This document shows positions 44,756-54,158 of a stretch of 64,000 nt of DNA, piece after piece. Every line of letters starts with the position of its first letter. The stretch's first letter is position 1. Source of the stretch: Pocillopora verrucosa (Eukaryota > Cnidaria > Anthozoa > Scleractinia > Pocilloporidae); assembly GCF_036669915.1 (NCBI RefSeq), contig NC_089318.1, positions 6,873,849 to 6,937,848 of the forward strand. The letters run 5' to 3'. The translations under genes were made by a program, and so were the position numbers. The notes beneath the pieces were generated by a model. That model was given only the letters and a program-made list of their open reading frames with translations. It had not been told where the DNA came from and made no database searches.

Positions 44756-45046
44756 ATGGAGACTGAGCCACTTAATGCTGCTTGCTTTATCTGGATGATT
44801 GTGGTAACGTGCTGTATTATCAAACTCCTCCACATGGTAAGAAACATACAGCCACCAGCGAATCAAGGAGCTCTTACGGAACCCACCAGAACCATTCATG
44901 ATCAGAATGCTTCAGGAACAGCCAGGGAACCCACTCCTCGTCGTAACGGGGCTGTGGAAATGACAGAGCAACAAGGAAATATTAATGCCGGCGGTGTAAT
45001 CGAAAGAAGACGACATCCACAAGAACAAGACGAGCGTTTTTCGTAA
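44756..45046 (+). CDS. TM-B copy 7 (96 aa)
   Basis: METEPLNAACFIWMIVVTCC begins the protein: an acidic six-residue head, a span at residues ~8-22 with three Cys, then KLLHMVRN. The tail has GALTEPTRTIHDQN and ends RRRHPQEQDERFS. It differs from copy 8 (47960) by one residue (Ile/Met after RN). Transcript structure is well supported: stop, donor GTAAGA at 45051, T-rich intron of 90 nt, acceptor TTTTAG ending 45140, then AATAAA at 45193-45198 as a polyadenylation signal. A zinc-finger remnant (T7) faces it from the left across a spacer enlarged by two Penelope-like insertions. Confidence 0.7.
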   Translation: METEPLNAACFIWMIVVTCCIIKLLHMVRNIQPPANQGALTEPTRTIHDQNASGTAREPTPRRNGAVEMTEQQGNINAGGVIERRRHPQEQDERFS

Positions 45047-46264
45047 AAAAGTAAGACAATTGTATGATATTGCCTTTTTTATTTTTTGTCATCGCACTTT
45101 CTATCATATTCTTCTTCTCTTATATCTGACCTTGTTTTAGCGGACGCGGGAATGCCTCTCAATTCAAAACCGCTTTCATGGTTGGAAATGAAAATAAATC
45201 TCTTCTTGGTCACGCGCGCCAAATATGTGTGCTACTCAGAAGAACTTTTTTGAAATATGAAAGACTGGAAAAGTGCATTGTGGCATATTAAACAAATTTT
45301 ATTCTTTCTCTCACCAGATAATTTTTTAGTAGCTCCTGCGTTCCTGTGCGTAAAGTCATTATCCTGAGTATAAAACAGCACTCCTGTGGGACCACGACAA
45401 CAAACTTTGTTTTTTTTTATTGAGTGAGTGCACTGATTTGATAGTAAAATAGACACTAGCTGGCAACAAGTCTTCAATAGTTTTAGCTTTAGTGAGCGCG
45501 CTCTTTAGTTGCCGATAACGATCCTTCGGATTATGCAATTTTTTGTTCCTACTATATTACCGAGTATGTTAGGAAATATGAATATATACGAAATTGTCTG
45601 TTAGGCTCCAGATTTTTTGTCTACTTTTGTCATAGTAAGTAGCTCGGTTGGAAATAATTCATTCTGGAATACTACGTTTTACAAAATAAGTAAGGTATTG
45701 ACCTATATTCTATTGTAACCCATGGAATAGACCACACTTACTATTGTTTTACCGGCTTTACAGACTTTTCTCGTGTTCTTTAACATCCCGCGCGGGTTAT
45801 TACGCTTATTAGTTGATAGATGGTGCTATTTATTGCTTAAGTTGTCGCAGACTTGTTTTAATGCCAGTGTAGTCAGTTTGTATTAACAAAGCACGTGAAA
45901 TGTAAAAATAAACTTATAAATCACAAAAATGTTGGGGTTTATTTCTTTAACACTTCTTATAGTAACTAGATACAGAAGCAGTGAACGGGTTGAGGTTTGA
46001 CATTTACTGCGTTTATTCAAATACAACCAAGGAGTACTCAGTTTAATATTTTAGAAGCTCCGAAACCCACCTCATACAAATATTCGGTATTAAAAGGGAA
46101 GTAGAATAAGTAGCTGTATTGAAAAGGTTCGAGTTACAATGTTTTCTATTTTGACTTACTTTTTCAAGAAAAAAACAATTTACATGTACTCGAACTTGAG
46201 ATACACAAACACGGGTTAAATTTGCATATTTCAGCTCTTACATAATCAATTTTGTCGGTCAAGT

Positions 46265-47242
46265 TCACGACCACATATTCCTCATCATTTCAAATGGCCA
46301 TCGTCGATCTTCCAGGTCGCGGAAAATGTTTGCCATGAGATCATAAGGGACTCCTTCCATTGTAAAATTCGCAAAAGTGAAGGGGTCATCTTCTCTCCCG
46401 TTGTCCATCGGATTCTGATGAAGTCTTGAGAACCGGAAGTGAGATCGATCGCTTCTGTGCAAAGGTTCTTCGTTTTCGGAGGGTGAACCAGAACCCTGAA
46501 CGCCTTCTCTCTCTTGGATACATTGTTCCTGGTGTTCCATCAATTTATCAGATGGACACAGTTCGCCACAGATTTCACAAGGCAGAGCAACAATGCTGTT
46601 GTCTTCACTTTCGGTTTCGATATCGTCATACGAGTCCGAGCTTGTGAAACTGTCAGGCGTTCGTACCATTTCACGAAACACACCATCGCTATCTTCTACA
46701 ACGAGAGGGATTTGAGAGCCTTCTGTTTCCTCTAGACGCTGGCATTCACGTTGATGAACATCAAGTTCATCTTGCTGAATCAGCGATCCACAGAATTCAC
46801 AAGGCAAAGACACAGGCAAATCGTGTTGCCGATTGTTTATTCCCCCGTCGCATGCGCTATCATGGTCCATAAAGTCCCTAACCAAAACATATCGACTACA
46901 CTTGTGGCAGAATTCCGTTCTGGATCCGCAAAATTCCTGGTGCTCTGACATTCTTTCTCTGGGTAGCCTCAGTTCACAGTAATGGCAATTAATTGGTCGC
47001 TTTCCACACTCGTAAGCCAAATGATTGCCTTCTTCACTTCTCGTTGTTTTTTGTCCGCACTGAACACAGTTTATTTCCACATGATTTTCCTCAAAGTGTT
47101 CTCTCTCTTTGCTTCTTTGTATCGCTTCTCCGCACAGCGAACACAATTTGAGGTTTCTTTTGCAGTGTACGAAGTGCATTTCGTAATTTTCTGAGGGAAC
47201 CTGTCTGTTGCAATTTTCACAAATCGATCCTTCGTTGTCCAT
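46265..47242 (-). CDS. TRAFD1/XAF1-like protein with seven TRAF-type zinc fingers (325 aa), copy T8
   Basis: An intact single-exon frame with C2HC fingers at residues ~8-27, 34-54, 59-79, 86-105, 112-131, 148-167 and 222-241. The first five form a contiguous TRAF-type array containing CGSRTEFCHKC, and the last two have the LPCEFCG/LPCEICG form with HQ..C ends. This layout, and the HCKRN and CGSRTE motifs, match vertebrate TRAFD1 and XAF1, interferon-inducible regulators of TLR/TRAF signalling and apoptosis. Between fingers 6 and 7 is an acidic Ser/Asp-rich linker. The C-terminal ~80 residues (DPFTFANFTMEGVPYDLM and on) are not a domain I recognise. A TATA-type box (GTATAAATAC, 47348-47357) lies ~110 bp upstream. 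TM-B copy 8 is divergent, 717 bp away. Confidence 0.85.
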   Translation of the reverse strand: MDNEGSICENCNRQVPSENYEMHFVHCKRNLKLCSLCGEAIQRSKEREHFEENHVEINCVQCGQKTTRSEEGNHLAYECGKRPINCHYCELRLPRERMSEHQEFCGSRTEFCHKCSRYVLVRDFMDHDSACDGGINNRQHDLPVSLPCEFCGSLIQQDELDVHQRECQRLEETEGSQIPLVVEDSDGVFREMVRTPDSFTSSDSYDDIETESEDNSIVALPCEICGELCPSDKLMEHQEQCIQEREGVQGSGSPSENEEPLHRSDRSHFRFSRLHQNPMDNGREDDPFTFANFTMEGVPYDLMANIFRDLEDRRWPFEMMRNMWS

Positions 47243-47347
47243 GTTTGTGACGACGCGTTCTTTTAAATTTCCTTACTTTTAAGGATGGACGGCCGCTTGA
47301 TTTCTGTCTGAGTTGAATGAAACTGCTAGATCATTGTTTGGGCAGTC

Positions 47348-47357
47348 GTATTTATAC
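47348..47357 (-). promoter_or_regulatory. TATA-type box of zinc-finger gene T8
   Basis: GTATAAATAC on the - strand, ~110 bp before the ATG. The same box at the same distance precedes copy T9 (50462-50471) and the orphan promoter T6 (38046-38055). A TGAATGAAACTGC stretch lies ~25 bp downstream on the + strand but does not match the interferon-response consensus well enough to call. Confidence 0.45.
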
Positions 47358-47760
47358 TGTATGTTACCTCATTTCCCTAAATTTAGGTTTTCCAGAAAGT
47401 TTTATAAACTTGCTTTATTGCTGAATTAGCACCATTTCGTAATATCTGAAAATTTCTAAACCTATAGCACCCAGTCTTCCCGCTCTTTAAAACAACTTCC
47501 GGTGCACCAGTAATAATGGAAGGAACAATTTAAATCGTGAGGAAGATTCGACATATTTCTCAACGATACTTGACCAGCAATAAACATGACACTGGCATAG
47601 TCGAAGGTCTTGTGAGATTCGCTATCCTGCCATTCTTGTGGATTAATCAACCTCGTTCCTTGGGTATTGTTTATCTTTCTCCCATGAGGGAAAGAGAAGG
47701 CGAGTTTTTATGAGATGAGTGATGATATTGATCGAATATTTGAAATCAATCAGTCACTCT

Positions 47761-47945
47761 AGGCACACACTGGCTTTAAGGCACACATGCTGGCTTTAAG
47801 GCACACATGCTGGCTTTAAGGCACACACGCTGGCTTTAACGCACACACTCCGTGGCTTTAAGGCACACAAGTAGGCTTTAAGGCACACACGTAGGCTTTA
47901 AGGCACACACGCAGGCTTTAAGGCACACACTCTGGCACACACACA
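47761..47945 (+). repeat. 20-bp minisatellite, ~9 units, immediately before TM-B copy 8
   Basis: Units of the GGCTTTAAGGCACACACGCT type with one 22-bp variant. The array ends only 15 bases before the TM-B copy 8 start codon, whereas other TM-B genes have ~145 bp of leader with a TATA box in that place. Confidence 0.9.
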
Positions 47946-47959
47946 AGAACTGAACTGTC

Positions 47960-48250
47960 ATGGAGACTGAGCCACTTAATGCTGCTTGCTTCATCTGGAT
48001 GATTGTGGTAACGTGCTGTATCATCAAACTCCTCCACATGGTAAGAAACATGCAGCCACCAGCGAATCAAGGAGCTCTTACGGAACCCACCAGAACCATT
48101 CATGATCAGAATGCTTCAGGAACAGCCAGGGAACCCACTCCTCGTCGTAACGGGGCTGTGGAAATGACAGAGCAACAAGGAAATATTAATGCCGGTGGTG
48201 TAATCGAAAGAAGACGACATCCACAAGAACAAGACGAGCGTTTTTCGTAA
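47960..48250 (+). CDS. TM-B copy 8 (96 aa), native promoter replaced by minisatellite
   Basis: The protein is the same as copy 7 apart from one residue: METEPLNAACFIW head and span, KLLHMVRNMQPPANQ and the DERFS end. The 3' structure is also conserved: GTAAGA donor at 48255, TTTTAG acceptor ending 48342, AATAAA at 48395-48400. Homology to the other copies starts only ~14 bases before the ATG (CAAGAACTGAACTGTC). The TATA-containing leader is missing and the 20-bp array abuts it. Expression would need a promoter inside the divergent spacer with T8 (717 bp). Confidence 0.65.
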   Translation: METEPLNAACFIWMIVVTCCIIKLLHMVRNMQPPANQGALTEPTRTIHDQNASGTAREPTPRRNGAVEMTEQQGNINAGGVIERRRHPQEQDERFS

Positions 48251-49377
48251 AAAAGTAAGATAATTGTATGATAATGCCTTTTTTATTTTGTCATCGTACT
48301 TTCAATCATATTCTTCTTCTCTTATATCTGACCTTGTTTTAGCGGACGCGGGAATGCCTCTCAATTCAAAACCGCTTTTATGGTTGGAAATGAAAATAAA
48401 TCTCTTCTTGGTCACGCGCGCCAAATGTGTGTGCTACTCAGAGAAACTTTTTTGAAATACGAAAGACTGGAAAAGTGCATTGTGGCATATTAAACAAATT
48501 TTACTCTTTCTCTCACCAGATAATTTTTTAGTAGCTCCTGCGTTCCTGTGCGTAAAGTCATTATCCTGAGTATAAAACAGCACTCCTGTGGGACCACGAC
48601 AACAAACTTTGTTTTTTCGATTAAGTGAGTGCACTGATTTGATAGTAAAATATAGACACTAGCTGGCAACAAGTCTTCAATAGTTTTAGCTTTAGTGAGC
48701 ACGCTCTTTAGTTGCCGATAACGATCCATCGGATTATGCAATTTTTCGTTCCTTCTATATTACCGAGTATGTTAGGAAATATGTGGGCACTTGTGGTCAT
48801 TCAAAATTAGAATAGTTGTAATGCGCACCTTTTTTGAGGAGCCATTAACGAAATTGTCTGTTAGGCTCCAGATTTTTTGTCTACTTTTGTCATAGTAAGT
48901 AGCTCGGTTGGAAATAATTCATTCTGGAATACTACGTTTTACAAAATAAGTAAGGTATTGACCAATATTCTATTGTAACCCATGGAATAGACCACACTTA
49001 CTATTGTTTTACCGGCTTTACAGACTTTTCTCGCGTTCTTTAACATCCCGCGCGGTTCCTATAGTAAATAGATACAGAAGCAGTGAACGGGGTGAGGTTT
49101 GACCTTTACTGCGTTTATTCAAATACAACCAAGGAGTACTCAGTTTAATATTTTAGAAGCTCCGAAACCCACCTCATACAAATATTCGGTATTAAAAGGG
49201 AAGTAGAATAAGTAGCTGTATTGAAAAGGTTCGAGTTACAATGTTTTCTATTTTGACTTACTTTTTCAAAAACACGACAAGATAAAAACATTTTACATGT
49301 ACTCGAACTTGAGATACACAAACACGGGTTAAATTTGCATATTTCAGCTCTTACATAATCAATTTTGTCGGTCAAGT

Positions 49378-50355
49378 TCACGACCACATATTCCTCATCA
49401 TTTCAAATGGCCATCGTCGATCTTCCAGGTCGCGGAAAATGTTTGCCATGAGATCATAAGGGACTCCTTCCATTGTAAAATTCGCAAAAGTGAAGGGGCC
49501 ATCTTCTCTCTCGTTGTCCATCGGATTCTGATGAAGTCTCGAGAACCGGAAGTGAGATCGATCGCTTCTGTGCAAAGGTTCTTCGTTTTCGGAGGGTGAA
49601 CCAGAACCCTGAACGCCTTCTCCCTCTAGGATACATTGTTCCTGGTGTTCCATCAATTTATCAGATGGACACAGTTCGCCACAGATTTCACAAGGCAGAG
49701 CAACAATGCTGTTGTCTTCACTTTCGGTTTCGATATCGTCATACGAGTCCGAGCTTGTGAAATTGTCAGGCGTTCGTACCATTTCACGAAACACACCATC
49801 GCTATCTTCTACAACGAGAGGGATTTGAGAACCTTCTGTTTCCTCTAGACGCTGGCATTCACGTTGATGAGCATCAAGTTCATCTTGCTGAATCAGCGAT
49901 CCACAGAATTCACAAGGCAAAGACACAGGCAAATCGTGTTGCCGATTGTTTATTCCCCCGTCGCATGCGCTATCATGGTCCATAAAGTGCCTAACCAAAA
50001 CATATCGACTACACTTGTGGCAGAATTCCGTTCTGGATCCGCAAAATTCCTGGTGCTCTGACATTCTTTCTCTGGGTAGCCTCAGTTCACAGTAATGGCA
50101 ATTAATTGGTCGCTTTCCACACTCGTAAGCCAAATGATTGCCTTCTTCACTTCTGGTTGTTTTTTGTCCGCACTGAACACAGTTTATTTCCACATGATTC
50201 TCCTCCAAGTGTTCTTTCTCTTTGCTTCTTTGTATCGCTTCTCCGCACAGCGAACACAATTTGAGGTTTCTTTTGCAGTGTACGAAGTGCATTTCGTAAT
50301 TTTCTGAGGGAACTCGTCTGTTGCAGTTTTCGCAAATTAATCCTTCGTTGTCCAT
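49378..50355 (-). CDS. TRAFD1/XAF1-like protein with seven TRAF-type zinc fingers (325 aa), copy T9
   Basis: An intact paralogue of T8 with the same seven fingers and length; by eye it differs at roughly a dozen residues, and all zinc-binding Cys and His are kept. Differences cluster outside the fingers (for example ILEGEGV against IQEREGV, NEREDGP against NGREDDP), consistent with constraint on the fingers. Its TATA-type box is at 50462-50471. It is the last member of the cluster: no TM gene lies upstream of it, and unique sequence begins at about 50,860. TM-B copy 8 is convergent with it on the left. Confidence 0.85.
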   Translation of the reverse strand: MDNEGLICENCNRRVPSENYEMHFVHCKRNLKLCSLCGEAIQRSKEKEHLEENHVEINCVQCGQKTTRSEEGNHLAYECGKRPINCHYCELRLPRERMSEHQEFCGSRTEFCHKCSRYVLVRHFMDHDSACDGGINNRQHDLPVSLPCEFCGSLIQQDELDAHQRECQRLEETEGSQIPLVVEDSDGVFREMVRTPDNFTSSDSYDDIETESEDNSIVALPCEICGELCPSDKLMEHQEQCILEGEGVQGSGSPSENEEPLHRSDRSHFRFSRLHQNPMDNEREDGPFTFANFTMEGVPYDLMANIFRDLEDRRWPFEMMRNMWS

Positions 50356-50461
50356 GTTTGTGACGACGTGTTCCTTTAATTATCCTTACTTTTATCGATG
50401 GACGGCCGCTTGATTTCAGTCTGACTAGAATGAAACTGCTAGATCATTGTTTTGGGTAGTC

Positions 50462-50471
50462 GTATTTATAC
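50462..50471 (-). promoter_or_regulatory. TATA-type box of zinc-finger gene T9
   Basis: GTATAAATAC on the - strand ~110 bp before the T9 ATG, same position as for T8. Confidence 0.45.
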
Positions 50472-50859
50472 TGTATGTTACCTCATTTCCCTAAATTTAG
50501 GTGCACTGTTCTAGATTTTCTAAATTTGCTACGTCGCTGATGCAGCAACGTCTCCTAATCTCCGGAAATTTCTGGAACTTTAGTACCCAGTCTTCCCGCT
50601 CTTTAAAACAGTTTCCGGTGCATTAGTAGCAATGGAGGGAACAGTCAATCGTGGGGAAGATTCGACATATTTCTCTACGATACGTGACCAGCAATAAACG
50701 TGACACTGGCATGGTCGAAAGTCTTGTAAGATTCGCTATCCTGCCATTCTTGCGGGTTAATCAACCTCGTTCCTTGGGTATTGTTTCTTTATCCCATGAG
50801 GGAGAGAGAAGGCGAGTGTTTACAAAATGAGTAGTGATCGAAGATCGAACATTTGAAAT

Positions 50860-52046
50860 CTCTTCTTCCTTTTCCATTAAGCCAGAATAAAAATATTTGA
50901 AAGAATAACGGAAAGTCGAGATTTAACGACTCTTTCGAAAATTTGATACCTTTGTTGACATCGAGAACTGTTCACCCACTAGATAAAATTTCCACTTCTA
51001 CTTGATCACGAAAATTAGCCCTATACTTATGGTCACTAAAAAAATTACTAAAAGTATAGTCAACGAGGATGTAAATATTAAAGGATGGATGGTTTCAGTC
51101 TTGCAATGTAAATAGGAAAATTTTTGCTGCAGTAAAACTTACAAAGAAACAAAGATTTATATTCTCTCTAGGGTGGCCAATTCATATTATTAAAATACTT
51201 GATTAAAGCAAATTATCTCCAACTCCCCCCCCCCCACTAAGTATCTATAACTTGTTTAATCTATTCTTTACTTAGTCTTTTTCTTGACCCTGAAAAACTT
51301 GCATGGCATTATATTTTAAGTCAGAAGTTTCATTTCTGAGAAATTCAATTTTGGAATCTGGCTGAGGTATTGTCTAAAGACAAAGGATGTCATGTGACAA
51401 AGTGCTGTTGAAAGCCCTTTAGCAGAAAGTGAAGGTATCTTATTGAAAAGTGAAGACATTGCATTGAAAAACATTGTTCACAATCTATACTTAAAATAAT
51501 CTCTTTTGGAAGAAATGGTATGGTTGAATTGTTCAGAAGCTCACAACATATCCTAAAATAATATTATAGTGAAGGGATGGTGTGGTTTGAAGTGTTGGAA
51601 AATAGAAAAACTGCTCACAATCTGAAGCTCTACGTGACAGCATAGTTTGAATGAGATAATAAATAAAAATAGCACAGACCTTGTCATACTTGATAAATTT
51701 ATTGTGTTTAACAGTAACAAAGGTTCATTGTCATGAGCTAACTCAAAACTGACAGTGTTTGCTTTAACAAAGACCAAAAAACTTCCCATTACTTGATGAA
51801 ATTCACAGTTTGAAGGTGCAGTATAGCTTAACAGCCCTTTTTGATTGTTATCCAAAAAGACAAGACCATCTTGCCTGAAAACCATAGAGAAGCGTCTTTA
51901 ATTACAATGTGGAACATGATTGAGAGGAGGTGGTTTTTTTTAAACACTCAACAAGCAAAATCAGACCAAGTGCATAACAGAGCAAATGCCAAGCTGTATA
52001 TCAATATATCAACTTCACAGATCAATGGTTTTTACCATGAAGTACC
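50860..52046. other. Cluster edge and SIVA1 3' flank
   Basis: Homology to the cluster ends at about 50,860. A C run is at about 51225. The - strand AATAAA (TTTATT at about 51690) is a possible SIVA1 polyadenylation signal, implying a 3' UTR of ~350 nt. The 110-codon reverse frame at 51553-51885 overlaps this inferred UTR, has no recognised domain, and is not called as a gene. Confidence 0.35.
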
Positions 52047-53954
52047 TCAGCATATAAGATCAGCTTTTGTTTTTTTTTTAGATATGATGTATTCCAGCAT
52101 CTCTCTCTGAGGCAAATTTCCAAGACAAAAATATCGTTCATACCTCTCATCATAGCTGAAAATAATAAATAATTATAAAGTTATGAAAATGAAATAAGTA
52201 CAAATAATACAGAAAATAAAATATATTGAATGTAAATTACATTTTCATGTTATGATTATGAGGAAAAGCTCTAATTAAAACCTTGGTTAACCCTTTAACT
52301 CCCAGAAGTGATTAACATGAAACTTCTCCCTATAATATCCATACATTCTCCAGCAAACAGGTAATGAGATTATTCAAACTTATCAGGTATAGGTAGAAGC
52401 TGCTATCTTGATCTCACACCAAGTTCCCATAACTAATTTACAAGGAAATGTGTAGTAGCTAGAGAGGAGAATTAACAATCAGATCTTGGGAGTTAAAGGG
52501 TTAAAGCAATGGGTAGTATCATTATTCTTGATTAATGGGCCTCAATAATTCTCTTTTTGCAAAGTCTGAGGAAAATATACAGAACTTTTTGAAAGAAATT
52601 AAAATCTTGTCTGTATCTCCACCAACCTAAGGCCATTGCTACCAAATGTTTCATAAACCCATTTGTGTCATTTTTTTGTCAAATTTGGTTGGTCCATTGG
52701 ACAAAAAGTAACATAAGATAAAAGTGATAACTGATTAAGGGAACCTGAGTTTAAGATAAGTCTGAATGTACAGGCTTGATTGGTAGTTTTTTTTCTTGAT
52801 AAGAAAATTTTCAACATAATATTTTGGTAAGAAATTCGGCATAAACATTTTCCATTGAAAATTTAGTCTCAATAATCTGCTTTGAAATAGAATAGAGAAT
52901 TTGAATTTAAGTTACAGGCCAATCAATTCAAAGCTTCAACACCCCCCACCCTCCCTCAGATAACCCACTGGTATTTGATTTTATTTGAGGGGGCGTGAGG
53001 GATGGGCAGTGTTCTTCAAATTGATTGACCCATTATATTGCAACAATTGAAATTTTGCTGTTCAAAGAGTGCGCCAGTTTTTTTTTCTGTATTTACTTTT
53101 CCAGAAATGGGTAGGTTGGGTTATGGGAAACGAAACATTTCATAACCACAGGGTTTCTTATAATGCACAGTTAACAAACCTATCCGGGTAAAATGCTTTT
53201 GAAACCGTTTTTCAAAGTGTGATCTATCGTTTACTTGTTTCCGTCGTACGGTTACACATTTGAACTTTGAATCGAACAATAGTTTTTAACGGATTACTTA
53301 TTTTAAAATCATGGACGCTGGAATAGATTGTAAATCATACATGTCATAAGAGATCAAACAGTCCCTGATAATCAACTCGAAGAAGGCAAAATAAAATTAA
53401 GCAAAGTCAATCAAAATAAACAATTCTTACTAGTTCATAACCATCTGATATTTGTAATGTAATTATTTGTTCAAAATAATAAATGCACTGCCAGTAAGAA
53501 CATCAGACCAAAACTAGCTACAACTTACTTGGCAACCAAACACAAAAGACAAAACATCTTGTCGCAGTGTGCACACTCTCGCCTGCAATCGTCGCATGCG
53601 TTCCGTTCACAGAACGTACACTTCACACCGCGACCAGTCTTCGTTTGGCGACAACGATCACAGTTGACGGTTTCATTGCATATTCCTTCCTCAATTTCAC
53701 CATTCTCGTATCGCTCCATTCCTTCTCGCAAAGCTTCAAGTGTTTTCGCTGAAAGTGTTTCAAAAGCAGAAATTATTTTTGATCGAAACCGATTTTAAAA
53801 AGCCATGTTAAAGTCGTTTGCACAATTTTAATTCAGTCAGGTACCTACCATAAACGTTTTCCATGTTGTTTGACTTCTCAAATTCAGTAGTGTTCACATG
53901 AGTCTTGAGCTGCATTGGACAGGATTGATCGAAAGGAAATTCCCTTTTGGACAT
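52047..53954 (-). CDS. SIVA1: Apoptosis regulatory protein Siva (three exons, 144 aa)
   Basis: Exon 1 is 53954-53849 (MSKREFPFDQSCPMQLK, matching the Siva N-terminus), exon 2 is 53748-53529, and exon 3 is 52155-52047. All introns are GT-AG and phases agree (1, then 2). Exon 2 carries the Siva Cys-rich module: CDRCRQ, CTFCERNACDDC, CAHCDKMFCLLC. Exon 3 begins NYDERYERYFC, equivalent to the last conserved part of vertebrate Siva. Siva binds TNF-receptor family members such as CD27 and promotes apoptosis; vertebrate Siva-1 is 175 residues. One oddity: the final CxxC is CLGN, and ~25 extra Lys-rich residues follow. Intron 2 holds a 210-bp MITE. The gene is head-to-head with CDAN1. Confidence 0.8.
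52291..52500. mobile_element. piggyBac-like MITE (210 bp) in SIVA1 intron 2
   Basis: Terminal inverted repeats CCCTTTAACTCCCA and TGGGAGTTAAAGGG, flanked on both sides by TTAA (52287-52290 and 52501-52504). Ends beginning CCC with TTAA target duplication are characteristic of piggyBac-type elements. No coding capacity. Confidence 0.85.
52917..53031. repeat. Short inverted-repeat element in SIVA1 intron 2
   Basis: GGCCAATCAATTCAAAG followed by a CCACCCTCCCTCA stretch on the left is inverted on the right (TGAGGGGGCGTGAGGGATGG to CAAATTGATTGACC), with arms of ~43 bp around a ~25-bp centre. It is probably a small MITE; no clear target duplication. Confidence 0.6.
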
Positions 53955-54158
53955 CTTAAATTGCGATTTTTTTGTCTGTCACTCTTGCCTCAACGAAATA
54001 TATGGCTAAGTGAAAAGGTCAACGGTATCGTTATTTGAAATAGAACGAATGATCAGCCTGCTTATTGGCTTGGTTTTCGCGCCAAATTTTACGCTCTCCA
54101 TCTCCCGGATCTTGCGCACGACAACTAAGCGCGTTTCATTTGAAATGGAGGCGGCAAC
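53955..54158. promoter_or_regulatory. Bidirectional promoter between SIVA1 and CDAN1
   Basis: Only 204 bp separate the two divergent start codons, so both transcripts must start within it or use overlapping 5' regions. It contains ACTAAGCGCGTTTC, CCCGGATCTTGCGC and a TATTGGCTTGG segment that includes ATTGG, the CCAAT-box core read on the - strand (CCAAT, about 54063). There is no TATA box near either gene, typical of housekeeping bidirectional promoters. Confidence 0.65.

Noticed and set aside
46426..47194. Forward frames opposite the zinc-finger genes (also at 49636-50307)
   Set aside because: Antisense shadows of the intact seven-finger coding sequence.
47300..47335. Interferon-response-like element TGAATGAAACTG upstream of T8
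   Set aside because: Lacks the spacing of GAAANNGAAA and no second half-site is present; tempting given the gene family but unsupported.
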